A DNA stretch of 64,000 nt from Dirofilaria immitis (taxonomy: Eukaryota > Nematoda > Chromadorea > Rhabditida > Onchocercidae). The notes below the pieces were generated by a model. That model did no database searches. It saw nothing but the letters and a program-made list of their open reading frames with translations, and was not told where the DNA came from. The stretch is taken from assembly GCA_024305405.1 (NCBI GenBank), contig JAKNDB010000068.1:10091501-10155500 (forward strand), read 5' to 3'. Within the stretch, counting starts at the first letter, position 1; each line of letters begins with the position of its first letter. The translations under genes and the position numbers were made by a program. This document shows, piece by piece, positions 1-15,000 of this stretch.

Positions 1-3000
1 AATCTTTTTGAGACTTCAAATATATAAGTAAAAGATGAAAAATAAGGAAATTCAAATCCACAATTTGTTCCTTAAATAATATTTTAAGAACGAAATATTA
101 TTTAATTATGAATATATTCCCATTTGTACATAGATTAAGAAGTCAAAACTAACACTGACCTCATCGACGAAATCGATAAAATGTTTCGGATCATTTGGCA
201 CACCATGATCAGGCCACGCCGTATACTGCATTTGGCTTACCCGTCTCTCTTCTTTTATCTACGAATTTTTGGAATGATTGATATAAAATAGTTCCTCGTC
301 CGAAGTTTTAAGTTTTTTTCAATTACTCAGTAAATTAGATTGAAGGAAGACAGCAACTGAGCTATAATTATGTTATAAGTACTCTACATTAATTAAGTTC
401 AAATAAAAATTTACTTACCACTTTATCTTCAATTGATATCTCACGATAAATGCAGTTAGCAGTTTCTCGTTCACTGATACAAGAAATTTTTAGTCGACCA
501 TACTCATGACTTTCATAAAGCCTAGGCCAATACTGATGACATTTAATACGACCTCGTTCAACGGTAGTAGTCAGCATGACAATTGTTGTACACAGTTGTT
601 CCCATACCATGTACCAGAAATCACCGGATGTATGTGCAAGCGGTCCCTGAGCTGCTATATATCGATTCACAATACCACTGGAGGGATCTCCATCTACAGT
701 TCAAGACAACTTATTTTAAACTGTTTCCTATCATTAGTATTTGATATAAATGCGATTGACTTTACCAGTATAATTAAGCATTTTTGCATAACCGTAACCA
801 CTGCAAACCAAAATTATTTTTCATACATATTATACGAAAATTCTCAGGATTTATAAATCGTTTAAATCCTTATCTGATAACTATCCAGCTCTCTGCATTC
901 ATTATCATTGATTATAACTTAATCTCTATGCAGTTTATTATTTGGAATTTAAAACCTTTTTTAAATTTTTAAAATGATAATTTAAAAAAATCATCATATG
1001 ATTGCAAAAACAGATTACGGTCAAAAGTGATGCTAATAAACTGAAACAGAGAAATGAAATGAAATGCTTACGTTGACAAAGGATGCATTGATGTAGTCAC
1101 CAGAAGGTGCACTTATCTTTACACGGGTACTATCATAGGGGCACACATCTCGATAACGATTTTTATTAATATTCAACAACAGCTTACAGTCCTCCATTGC
1201 TAAACCCGGCTTTTTTCGATACAACTGCTATAATAAGCTATAATAAGATAAATTTTTTCAACAAATAAGATATACATATTAATTTTTTGCTTCACATCAA
1301 AATTTAAAATTCGATGAGTATATTCTTTAAGGCGAGCCATACTCTATCCATATCTGTGGCTTAAAAAATTATTTGTTTCTAAATTTTAAAACTTTCAAAA
1401 GTTACAAACAACTAAGTATGAATTTTTCAAAGTTTCTTTATCCCTATTCTAGAAAACGTATGAAATCAGAATTCATTGAATAACGGGAGCAAAAATATTT
1501 CTCTACCTTCTCGAATCAAATTTTAATGGACTAATAAGGAATTCAGCTTGTACGAAAAACACACCGACCTCAAATTGTGTGATAATTTTCCCAGATGACA
1601 GAGATTCCTTAAGCATGATAAGAGATTGTGATAGTTTATCAGATCGCGGCACTGTGTCAGCGACATGAGGTACTTCAGGCAAATATTGTGCATCTGATTC
1701 CTCGAGATCCTCACCGCACCGATAAACTATAATTTCAAGATGGAAGTGATTTCTTATTCAATGTTTGAGTTTATAATCTATCAAAACATTACCATTAGGC
1801 TTGATTGTAAGTACCAATTCTCCTTTGGGTGAATCACGTGTTGCACGAATGAATCGAACAACTTTTTCATGTGGCATTGAAGATACATCCATACCATTAA
1901 TTAGTAAAACCTGTAATTCAATAGGTGAGAACAGAAAAAAATCAACAAAAGACTTTTGCACACAAATATATTGATCTAATCGAATCATTTAATTGATGTT
2001 AAGTAAAAGTTTTGTAGGAAATAGAAATACTGTACACAGAACGAATCTTATGAAAGCAAATGATTCTAATTTAGCAGAATTAATTTCTTAAAGCTTTTGA
2101 TAAATATACCTGATCCCCTTCATTCAGCCTAGGATTGCACTTATCGGCAGAGCTGCCAGATGCAACTCTACTTACAATAACAGGGTAGTTCTGATCAGTA
2201 CCACCTTTCACGTTGAAGCCGTATCGACCCTGGGCATCTGCTCGCATACGAATTACCACTAAGCAGTCTTCACTGATCGGGGATGATGACTGGAAACAAA
2301 TCAATTTATTCTTGCAATCTCGAAACTCAAACTGATTCAGATAATTAGTGAATATTTAGCGAAGTTTTTTTCATCACTAATTTATTACTTTTTAACATTT
2401 CCTTATTTTAACATGCGTTTACTTGAATATGAATTTTACATCCTAACAAACTCTAATTGCCTATCTCTCATAAGAACAACAAACTTTATTTTTAGCTAAA
2501 GTATGGCTTAAATAAAGAATAAAACATGAGTAAAGGAAAGGAATAGATCAGATATCATTATCATTAGCTTTTCATTAACTCATTAATATATGGAATAATG
2601 CCTTATATCATAAGAATTTGCAGTGCAAAGCTGACCTGACGAGGTGATCGCCTGATGTATGTTGGACTGTACCCGTTAGTTTGGTTTACTATTGAACCGT
2701 ATGACGAATAACTGAAGTATGTAAATAGGATAAGGATAAAGATTGGTAAGAAATCGTTAACATTAGAAGCTTAAGTGGTTATATGTTTTATTATCGCAAC
2801 CTATTACAATCACAATAAGGATTAAAGTTGCTTAATCAGTATAAGCAAATTAATTCGAATATGGAAACAATGAAACATACCTACCATATATGTGTTTGTG
2901 TGGTAGTATATTTAGAGTTCAGATAATTTCTATAAGAACTGATTTTGAGAATATCGATTTTTATTTCTTCTGGACATATTTCAAATTGAAGTTCTTTTGT

Positions 3001-6000
3001 GCAATGCAACATTAAGATGAAGAAATCGGCTTTGTTTACATGACGGAAGAACATTTTAAACAAACTTACCTAGCAAGAGATGATTGTGGGGATCCACCAT
3101 TTTGTAATTTACCGTTTGGTATAGTACGTGGTGAATGGCCGCGAAGCGGCGAACCACCGATCGAATCATTTGGAACAAATCGGTTTACGGTCGAACCACT
3201 AGCAAAACCATTTGAAACAGGTGTATTCGATGCATTATTGATGTTTTTGCGACACACACTTTGATGATGACCATTAGCACCATTTAAGTGGTGAATGGCT
3301 GTCACAGTTGAAGTCGAGGATGATCCAACAGCCTGATAATCAGAAATTTTTGGAGTCGATTTTTTAAATTAACTATTAGATCAAAGAAATGGAGTCATTC
3401 ATATTCAATAATTATTAGTCCATAAAGGAATAGCAAATAAACTGATAAAAAGAATTTGAACTTATTCAGATATTTCTGAGGTGAAAAAAAATGCAATTCC
3501 ATCATATTCGCCTAATAGAGAAATTCTAAATGATATATTAAAAATTTATATTGAAATTTAGGATATATTAAAAATTTATATTGAAATTTAGCACTGTTCT
3601 TTGACTCTTAAACGAACATAAAAGACAATTTGATTTCCAAAATTTGCAATTTCTTTGTTTCACTGACTCAAACAAAATTTATCTAATAAAAATTTGTGAT
3701 TGGAAATTGCTGTAAATTAAATTAATACGTTAAGTCTCCCGCTCTTTTCTTGTTTTCTAATTAATTTATGGAAGATAGGAAAAAATGGCGCAGTGATGCT
3801 ATCATTTACTTTAAATCCATGTTCGAAATCACATTCGTTTGATATGTAGCGACGTTGATGCATAAAAAGAATAACTTCAAAGAATGACAGTTCGACAATT
3901 TACAAAAACAGATAATTTTTCCCTTTTCTACATGAAAGACTCATCGTTTTATTCATGTTTCACTTATTTATCGTGGCATACATAAATTTCTATTTCTAGA
4001 ATTCTGGCACTTGTGAATTCAACAAAATGAAATTCGATAATATGTAAGAATGTCCACCTTACAACTTGCACTAGGCTTTTTATTTATTTGAAATCTAAAA
4101 TCGATCGAAAGAAAACGAACTAATTGTGGTTTCCCATTCATAAGCATGGTAGCAGAACCGGATCTCCAGCAATCTTCATCGATGCCGAATGTAGTCTCAC
4201 GATGCTTACTATTGGGCTGTAAAGTTGCTGAATTACCGGGTGGGGCAGCAATCACTCTCGAAGATGTCGTAGCTTCTTGTAAGCGCGCAGAATTTCGCTG
4301 TGTGTACGACACACGACACACAGATGAACTTGGAGCGCTTTCACTGGAAATAATAAAACTATCAGTTAATTCTTCAAATAAAAATTCAAAAATCCCTATC
4401 AAAAGCAAAAATAATCATTTCTTAGAGCAGATATGCTTAACACATTTGCAATCACAATTTTGACAGTTATCATAGCACTACTTCATAATTTTGTAAAAAG
4501 AACTTTAGCTAGTTTTTAGACGCAAACCGCACATCGCAGTCGCCACTGGATGTAAGAAATACGGTCAAGTTAAGTTTACTGAATATGACCTTCAATTAAT
4601 GATGACCATAAAATGGCAATAAGAATAGAACCTATAGTTGCTTTAATTTTAAAGAACCAAAAGATTACTTGGTCCATCATATCATTATGGTCAATGTTTT
4701 CAACGATACGTCAAGTGAGAAAACAATGAATTTTAAATTAGAATGTTCCAAGACAAGCTTGTTAATGCTACAACTTTCAGTCATATGAAAAGAATGAAGA
4801 ACGATATGGCGAATTTTTTACTACTATTGCTCGATATTCGAAAAACAACTATTTTTACTTTTAAAGCCACTGTAATGAAAATTCGATTATTTCGGAATGG
4901 AATAACAAGGAAAATGATTCAGAAGGCTAGCCATTTATAATAATTTCATAATTTGCGAACCAAATCTCGATAAGAAAGTCAAAATTATTCAAATTTCATT
5001 TTCCTGTTTTTGTTTTGTTTTGTTTTTTTTTTTTAGCTTATTACTTATTATTACTTCTTATTTGTTAAGCATCATATGATGTTTATATTTTTCAACAAAA
5101 ATAACGTAGTATGATGTAAGGCCTAATCATATTTAGCGATCCGGGGTATGCCAGATATAGGATTTATCATTTCGTACAATTCACCGTATTTTATATTCAT
5201 TGCGATGATGAAAGATTTAACAGTCATTTTGATAGTATTAACTGACGTTTGATCAGGACGATTCTAGCATTTTTAGCTTTCTTTACTCATCAGAATTGAA
5301 ATTTTTAATGATAAACGTTAGAACAAACATTCTTTTTTATGAAAATTATTGATCAGTAGTTATCCAATATTCTTATTCGGGCGCTATGCGAGAATAAATA
5401 TTGCATAAATATTTATTATTTACTTATATCTGTGAGGAACAGATGCATGTTGATAAATGGATAAATAATGCCAGCAACTAGTAAAGCACAGAAATGTCAA
5501 AAGATTGGATGCTTAGACAGTGATAGAAAACAGTGGTAATTAATCCATCCGCTTTAATTAAGTTCTATCAATCTGTGCGGTCAAATGAATGCCCATTTCA
5601 GGAAGCAATAATTAAGTTTTCATTCTTGACGACCGCTTAAAAGAAAAGTCTACTGATTTGATGAATAGAAAGGCCCTGAAGAAGAAAAATCGCCTTTTTT
5701 CTTTTTACATGAACAAAACTCATAGAAAATCATGAAACTACAGGAAATTGTGATATAATTCTTCGCATTTCTGCCCGTCACTGAGTGGATTTCAAATGAT
5801 TTTTTGAATTCCGTCGGGCGAGTTTAATAACACTGGTCGAATTTTATAATTTCAATAGTACATCGGTAATAAACAGGTTTTTTTACTAACTCTTACAGTG
5901 ATTGACATAATAAAGATTTTCTCAAAGATTTTGTTATTAGTTCAATTTCAAGAGAGTTAAACTCTACTAATTATGCATGTTGCTCGCATTTAAAGAAAGT

Positions 6001-9000
6001 ATTGAATCAAATATTTTTATTATGCTTAATTGATTTTTAACAAGAACGAATTTAATCCCTTCAGTAATTTATCTTTCAACATTTCGATTGATCAATTAAA
6101 TAAAAATAATAACAAATCTTTACCGGAATCTAGACACATCATTATATCTTGAGCCATACAAATCGGTAGCCCATAGACCAACAGCGAATTTTAGCATAGT
6201 CCAGAAATATCGTAGAATGAAACGAAGCTATTTGGATGATTGTGATAGCTGAGATGGGAACAGAGGGCATACCGAATAAGAGGAGCTAAGGAGGGATGCG
6301 ACACATTGCTCGAAAATAGCTGGAACAATGAAGCAGTCTATTCTCAATTGTGACTCGAAGACCGAATCCAGAAGAGATTCTAGCTAAGCTTCCTGCTTTT
6401 TCTCAAACACTTTCATCTATGTTCCCCATCCTCCAAAGAGAATAATCAGTGCATCGTCTTCTCCGAGGAGGGGCGTCATCTTCTACGACTTCATCGACAA
6501 CATTTGATAGACGCTTGCTTCCTTCTTCCCTCCGATTGCTGAAGCCAATGATGGCTGCAAACGTCCAGCATATTGCTCCATGTATCTTCCCGTTTGCACA
6601 TATATTCACATACATCACATGCATATATATATACGAGCAGAAGATAGACAGACAAAGAGGAACAAACACACATACACACATAGAATATCGCTCAGATCGA
6701 TGTATCAAATATTTATTTCTTCAGTAGTGTTATTTGTTTAGAATGTTCTGTAAAGGCTGACTAATATGAGCTAAGGAAATGTTAAAGCCTAAGATCTGTT
6801 GCGTAGTACTTGATAGGATCAGATCAAATAGCAAAGCGAAATTGGATATAAAAATTTTAAATACCATAAGTGACTTTGAAAAATGCATTCTGAAAAACAT
6901 GGAGAAAATAAGACGGTGTGAGTTCCAAGGTCGATATCTACGAATATTTTCAGAAATATAATTAATTAGATATTCCATCAATGAATGTTCTATTCTACGG
7001 TAGTTGTATTTTCAACCGAGCTCCATTCTGAATTATTTATCACTGACAGCATTTCATTACATCCTAATGAACGTCAACTGTTTGCTCAATAAGCATCTGT
7101 TCTGATGAATTGAAATGAAAATCAGAAATTCCGAATTATCTATGTGAATAACTGGAAATGACATAATATTTCGTAGTGGATACTTTCGAAAGGAAGTTAG
7201 AACCATAGTTCTCTAAATATATATATGTAAACAAAAAAATAAAAAGGAAATTTAAACATTGAAAATAGCCATGAAGTAAAACTAGCTGATTTTAAATACA
7301 TGGAAGAAGAGAAGATCAATAGGACTTCAATGGTAAAGGGAGTAAACTGAATTTTACGAGATGTTAAATTGGTGATAACCATTGCATTTAGTCATAATTA
7401 TAAGATGATCAAAGAAATATACGCCTTTTAAAATTCATAGTTGATATGAATTTCTCTGCTTCGACTGATTAACAAATGTTGGCTCAACTATTACCACACA
7501 TCGGCAGCACTCGTCAGTGCCATGTCCACATTTGCTCAGATGATGATTACACAAGACATAATATACGAAATATAATTTGCAGCAACAAACAAACAGATAA
7601 GTTGTTAAGGTGATGCTGACAATGATTATATTGCACTGCACGACAGAAAATCAACCTTTGTTTCCTGATATTTATGAGGAATAATTTTTAAGCGAAAGCA
7701 AATATTTGATTCATAAACACTTAATCAGGTTAGAAACAAAATATTTTAATTAGCTAATATGTTTCGTCGACAATTTTGCACTTGTGGCTTCAGACTTCCT
7801 TTAGTGTTGCTACTGATCAAAAATTATTTTTTTTTATTTGAGAAATCTGTATTTAATATCTTTTTTAAACTTTCGCACCTCATCTTTTTATACATTCAAT
7901 ATTTCATAAAGTTAGCCAGGAATGTACATTTTTATCTTTGCTATTTTCAGCCATCTTTAATAAAAATACATTTTGATCTGAAATGAATTATAAAAAACAT
8001 CTCTAGGCTAAGGAAAAAATAAAACAGAACTGACAAATAAGAAATTTCTGAAGATTTTTGTTAGTATTTCATATAATTCAGAACTTTATAAATACTTTAA
8101 CTTAATTTACTGGATAACCAACTGTTAGATAAGCATCATATGGAATAACTAACTATATAGCATTCTGTGCACAATACGACTGATAAAATAAATATTCAAG
8201 CATTAACAATGTTAGATGATAAAAACATCCAAGATAAGGAGTATTAGTCGATATTCACTTGCACAGCATGCCTTAAATTATATTATTGATATCCTGGAAT
8301 CTTTTTCGTCCGATTTACTAAATATGTCAATTTTTTTAACGAATCACGGAGATTCCTTCAGAATGAAAATTGAATAATAGAAAAAAATGATCGTGTTTGT
8401 TATCTCTTAATAATACTGAAGTCGTTGTTGAACTATTCACAAAAAGATGACTCCCAAGATCTAAGAATGTCTCCTCTTTATGCCATTTTTCAAATCACTT
8501 TTGTAATAACCCTGAAACTTGTATCTGAAGTAATAGGAAAATCAACATTTATGAACAGTGACAGAATGTATTTTGTTCATAATAATTTTCTCGGATAGGC
8601 TAAAAAATGACACCTTGCAAAGGATGCATTCTATTGAGCCTTCTCAAGGTTAAGTCACTCGAATTTACCGATTAAGTGTTGTTTAAAAATGCATAACTTT
8701 AGAGGAAGAGAGAATGGAAGCAATGGAATGGACGATAAAGTCTCTGTTGCTCAAGCATTAAATACAACAACCGTATATAATATAAGAAAATTAGAAGAAA
8801 TTTTTTACTCTTTTAAAAGAGATATATGTAAATTTCGTGAAGCAAATAAGCTACAACGCTGTATCAGTTTCAGTTAAAATTAATTCAAATTAATCGAATT
8901 TAATAATATGAGAAAACATATTAATTTCATACCAATAATGCTTGAATGAGGGTGATTTTTGTAAGCTTGCTGATGAATAAAATAAATCGAAAGGAGAGGA

Positions 9001-12000
9001 AAGAAGAGAAGAACTAACATGAAGTATTTCTTTTATCTTCCTAATCATCGAGAATATAAACGATAACGACAAACGAGGACAGCGATTGCAACGATGGTAA
9101 TGAGAGTAGCGAGGTTTGAGGAGAAAGGTGTGAGCAGTGCGATACATAATCTCTTCTGCACATTCAGGCATCAAATTATAGCGCAGAAATTATTCGTCAT
9201 ATAATCTAAAAATTCTATTTTATGATCTTTTCCACAGCTCCACCCTAATGGACATACATAATTACTCTCTCCTTATCTCATATTGTAAGAAATTAATTCG
9301 AATTTTCAAAACTTTTCCTCATGATAATAATTGTAAGTCGATCGTCACGATTACTTTTAGACAGGAATTGGATTCGAATCCTTGATATAATGCTGACAGC
9401 AACAAATTTATAATTAAATTATAATAATCATTAAAGTGGAACCAGATAACTTACTGAAAAGCACTCCTAAATAGTGAAAAAATGAATGATAATAAGTAAA
9501 CAATATTTTTAAATAATATTATTCAATGTAAAACTGATTAAACTATATTTCTGAAAGAATTTCAAGTTGAAATTACTTCTAAAACTGCACTGACTAAAAA
9601 GTATTAGTGCTGCAATCTTGCTTTTTTGAAATTTCAGCTAGATAGTAGACACCAGTGGAAGTTATAACAACCGTTAGAAAAGTCTCTTAGCACCAACTGA
9701 CGATATCCTAGTCAGATAATTAATTATGAATTTTCATTCTTGTAGATAGAGATTAATAATGGAAAACTCTTTTTATGATCCCATAAATTCGTACCAAAAA
9801 GCATCCTTTTTATAAAAAAATATGATCGAATGGGAACTATGCAAATATATAAGCACGAATAAATGGTAGGAAATCACGATCGCGAGGAAGTTTAGTCAAT
9901 TTAACCAAAAAAATAAAGAAATATTATCACCTCCACTCCATTAATTTTTACCGAACTGAAGAGAATAAAAATCGGACAAGAGTTCATTACCTTCGTGACT
10001 GTTTAAGGAGTGTATTTGATGATCTAAATATTACAATCATTAAATATATCATTGTTTCTTCAGGCATTTAGAAAAAATAAAACTCTTAACGGCAATATCC
10101 TTAAACTGAATTGAAATCCAATCAGTTGAAGATATTGGAGAACAGAAGTAATGCAAGAGAAAGGAAGTGATAAAAGGATTGGAAGTGGAAATTTGTCGAA
10201 TGTTTTGGATAGGACGATATATATTTATACAAAATGAACAATGGCGAGGATGAGATCAGCTGATAGAATGCTTTCAGTTCTAAAAAACTGGCCATATGGA
10301 TAAGAACGAAATTTTGAATAACTTTGATAGAAATTGATTGAGAAAAGATGTCACGAATTATAACAATTTGAAATGGAAACCGTTGTAAAATTCTTTTAGA
10401 AAATTTATGAAAAATTTGTTATGATATACTAGAACTTCAAAAAAGTATTCTAAAAGCATAAGAAATGGAAGTGCAAAACTTGTAAAAACATAATACCAAA
10501 AATGATAAATATTAACTTCATTCGATATGTTTGGTAGAAAAATTCTCATTCTCGGGAATAAACAAAGAAGTAAAAAAGCTTGAAAAAAGGTGAAACATGG
10601 TGATAAAAACACAAAGGTCTTTTTTGATGGGTTTTTGTTGATTTGATTTAAAGTGTATTGGATAGAACAAGGCTACAACCAAGTCCTAATTTATCAAATA
10701 TTATACGAAAAGTTTTAAACAATTTTCAAATCGTATCATCGTCATGCGCAGGGTTAATAACTGTCAGTGAATTTAGTTAGGATTGCTCGATTCATAGAAA
10801 ATGGAGCAGCAAATATTACGTTTTAAATTAGTTAAAAGGAAAATTTTAATGATGTATATGAAAAAATGACAATTGTTCATTACCTTTTCGTTCGGAGAGC
10901 AATCTGCAAACTCAATTCTTCATCTCATTTCATTATTATTTCTTTTTCTAGATTCATTATTATATTCTCAGCTATTACTTCAATCTCAACTCATTGGTGT
11001 TTCCAAATGAAGGGAACGGATAGATTGAAAACAGGTCAGATTTTATTTGATTAATAGTTTCGAGTGAAGATCACCTTTAATTGTAAAATTTTGCAACCTG
11101 TCAAATATTATAAAATTGTTAATTGATTAAAATCTGAGTTGCCGTCATAAAATAATGAGTTTTTCGCCATGGTTTATTGCATATTTGCATAAATCAAAAG
11201 ATGAAATAGTTTATAGCTACGATATGATAATTATATTATGAACAAAATTAAGGGAAACGAAATGAAATCTCAATTTTCACAAAATGTTGATAATGGTGTA
11301 ATGTGAGCACAACTGCAAAATGAATTGATCAGTCAGTCATCATTCGATTCTCAGTTTCAATGACCATCTCCTTTCGAGATACAAACTGAATGACAATTGC
11401 GCGAACAGGTGAGCAGAAGCAAAACCCATAAAAGAATAAACAGACCATATGTAGCGGACAGTCTTTGAATTAAAAGTGGCTATGACTACAAACTTCGCTT
11501 TTATATTGATATTAATATCTTCAATGTTATTTGCTCTTTTCTGCATTAACAGTACAGAAACATTAATTTAATTATTATAAAAGCTTACACTAAAGACAAA
11601 ATCCATTTGAACACAACATTTCTCTTATATTAAAAGAACCATTTTCAATGAATATAAAAGTTCTAGGAATCAGCTTGATTGAAATGGATTGATATTGATA
11701 GATTATTTAATAATGCATCAAAGCAAAATTAAAACTGAAATTTAAAAAGCAATAAAATTGGATTATTAAATATTTGATAGTATTAGAAGAGATACCCTTA
11801 TTTTCGTGTTCAATTTTTTTCAACATTAAAAGAATCATTCCTGTAAATGAAAGTAAATAAAACTTTTAAAACATTTCAACGTATAAAAATTCAAGGACCT
11901 ATGATTTATAAGGACGAATGAAACTTCGAATCTAACTGTAAATGTCGTAAGCAAATTAAACGTACTCCTAACATGCAATTGCAGTATCCTCAATATAATT

Positions 12001-15000
12001 TACTATTTACAAATTTTTTGCCGTAAAATAATTGGAAATTATAGAAAAATGAAGCCACTCTGCAAATGACAATTTGAGAAATGAATAGATACATGCAATC
12101 TTTTGATATCTTCCCGAAACAAATATTTCGTTCTGGAATCATGCAGGTAAGGAATGAAAAAATTATATTATTCTGCATGTAAAAGCGTTTTTTCTTCACT
12201 ACTCAGATATGATGTATAGATCACGATTACATCATACACACCAATATCTCCAATTAACCAATCACCAAAAATTAGTAAAGAGAGATGAAGCGAATTGATT
12301 GACGTTAATAATCTATTGAGTAATTAATCATGTATGAAAAAGCATAGAAAGCATAAAAAGAAATGAAAGGGAACCTTTGCTCAGTGACGCTTGAGTTACC
12401 GATTTTGCTACTAACTTTGGCATTCTTATCACCACAGCTATCAGTATTTTTCTCTTGTGCAACAGCAATAACATTGGATGTTTCAAGCTGCTGAAATTTT
12501 GAAGAACTATTTGAAGTAACCGCCGATGACATCGGTGATAAATTTGAACGTGGTAAGGTACAACCAGTAAATTGTAGCGAGTTGTCGAGCGTTCCGATAG
12601 ATGTCGCAGTTCCTTCTGCTCGAGAAGTAGTGATGGTCATCATAGTGGAGGAAGATGGCGACGCACTTCGAAGGCGTCCACCGAGCCATTTCCGTAGACA
12701 AATTTGCGAACGGCTACAGTAAACACAGTTATTACACTTTAAAAGCAAAGCAAGGTATAAGTCGAAAATTATGAATATTTTCACGAATGATTTCTGCATT
12801 CCGTATTCATTCCTCCCTCGAACCTCACTTGTTATCATCGTCGAAGGCTATTTCAGGATAATTGTTAGTGCGGGATATGCAGGACCATTCGTATGAGAAA
12901 TAATCTAATTTTCAATGTAAGCACTTTTACGCTATAAATCATAAAAGATATTGCAAAAGCAACATGCATTGCAATTAGCTCGGTAAGTCTACTTTCTAGT
13001 TAATTGTATCGCCTTTCCATAATACTAATTTTACTATTTTTAAAAGTGATTCGATATCTATTCTATATCAAATCCAGTTATTATCAATCATTTATCAGTT
13101 TTAAATTAAAAAATATACCAATCAATCAAATTGAACAATATGTCAAAATTAAATGAACCTTTTTGAAAAATAGAAGTTTTAGGGAATATCACTAAAGATA
13201 TACATATAGGTTATTAATGCCCCTTATAATGTTGTTTCATTATTACATACCAACTATCATTCACTATTTACCAACCAAATGAGGAAATGAAGCAAACAGT
13301 ATCTTTCATATAAATAAGCCTCAAAAAAACAATCTGTCAGGAAACAAAATTCGAACTGTTATGGTTTCAAACTATCGACTGTTAATTTTTCAATTAGTCT
13401 GAAAATTAAAAATTTGTGGAAAGCATTCATAACTTGCAAATTATATTGAACAACAAGAAAAGAAACAAGCAATACCAGAAAATACGAGATGCGATGACTG
13501 GCGAAGTGGTCTTGCACGAAGAAGCGCAATCTCGAGGGCCTAATGAGTTACCGTTCATCATGGTCTGCGAATCTCTGCTCGAGTGTCTAGAAAAAACAGT
13601 TGAAAGATAAAGAATTCATGTAATTTCAAAATGCGAAAAAATTTGAATTCTTCAAGTAAGAACATGAATGGGATGAAGGAATCGGGCCTTCAAAATTTGC
13701 TAGCATATTTTTCGATAAAATTACTTTTGAAAAGCCGAAATAAATCAAATCAAATTTCTGATATATATAAGAAATAGGCTTCTTGGCTATCTTGTGCCAA
13801 GATGAAAATTTTGAATTAAGTAGTAACAAAGATTAGAAGAAGACTCTGATGATTACAAATGGACTAGCAGCGAAACTGTTTGACAAAAATGAAACAAACC
13901 TTAAAAAAGTACGTTCAACACGAGCTCGTCTCCTCATCTCTTCCATGGTTTGATATTCCGTTCGCCCGCTGAAACAACGAGCATGTCTAGTTTAAGGGGT
14001 ACCATTAACATTACTAATTCTTACCATAATTATCACTTAATCATACTTTTACTATTATTTGGTATAGATGAAATAAACTATTAATAAAGCATTAGTAGAT
14101 TTTGCTTAAATTATATAACTTATTTTAAATTTTATGTGCGATGAAATTCGCTAAGAACTGAAAAGATATATTCCATAAGCTGAACCGAACATATGCTCCT
14201 GAATTTCTGTTTAAAAAGATTGCTTAACGTCAGGAGCTTTTGCATAGGCGGACTTTAATAAAATAACAGCATTATGCTAGTATAAAAGTTAATATGTTCA
14301 TTTCATTTGTATAATAATAATGAAGTTGTAGAAACTGTCAAATATCCAATTCTGTTATCACTTCAAATGAAACCATCATTATCAGGATTATGGGATAATG
14401 ACATTAAGATATTATCATTAAGCTATTCAGAAATATTTAAACTATATAGTAAATATTAATATAATTTCATAAATAAAATTATATGAACTCTCGCTTCTTC
14501 AAGATCATCGATGATATCTCATCAACAAATATAGCCCTTTCTTCCAGATTAATTTTATTACTAACTCCAACTATCAGCCAGTACTTCGTTAAAATCGTCC
14601 ACAGCAATATATTTCACGTCATCTCATACAGTCAACAGATATTTGATGGTTTATTACTTGCGATGAAATCTTCATATTAAACATCATTTGAAAAGCGTCC
14701 ATTTCTTTCACTAAATGATGAAACGAAAAAGATGGCTTAAAATGTTTCAAAATTATAAACCAACTTTTCAGTTAGCAAGTTTTGTAGAATGACAGGGCAA
14801 CGAATATATGAACAATTAACTAAAAGAAAGCATAATAATTAATTGATAGTAGACCAATTTTGATATTAATTATGAACGGATAGAATCTTGGCTTCAATTA
14901 TAATCATGACTCTCTTTCCAGTAGAATCTTAGAAGGGATAAGTGTAGTTAAGGAAAGAATAAAATTTAAGGATAAAAATTCAAAAAGAATATAATATTTT

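Larger units (their letters stand above)
4344..12374. other. Large intron of the phosphatase gene
   Basis: Eight kilobases of AT-rich sequence between the two linker exons. Apart from the two minus-strand coding-like stretches at 6403-6538 and 7435-7641 I see only short chance ORFs and homopolymer tracts, for example a T-rich stretch at about 5010-5035. There is no intact mobile element and no recognisable RNA gene. Confidence 0.6.
3070..13968 (-). other. ptp-1: FERM-adjacent region and Ser/Asn-rich linker exons of the phosphatase
   Basis: Exon 13968-13900 carries the basic FA motif [15 protein letters not shown]. Exons 13586-13476 and 12713-12375 continue as a Ser/Thr-rich basic linker ([18 protein letters not shown] and following). 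Exons 4343-4058 and 3332-3070 are Ser/Asn/Gly-rich. No domain is visible in this linker, which in the family separates FERM from PDZ and carries phosphorylation sites. The 8 kb intron from 4344 to 12374 contains two further minus-strand coding-like stretches, listed separately. All junction phases agree (2,2,2,0,2). Confidence 0.85.

Noticed and set aside
506..856. Plus-strand ORF of 116 codons
   Set aside because: It is the antisense of phosphatase exon 693-419, which has clear PTP homology on the minus strand.
4146..4463. Plus-strand ORF of 105 codons
   Set aside because: Antisense shadow of phosphatase linker exon 4343-4058, whose phases chain with its neighbours.
8689..8877. Plus-strand ORF of 62 codons within the phosphatase intron
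   Set aside because: No domain, no splice context and no supporting composition.
13416..13610. Plus-strand ORF containing [10 protein letters not shown]
   Set aside because: Antisense of the minus-strand exon 13586-13476, which joins in phase to both adjacent phosphatase exons.
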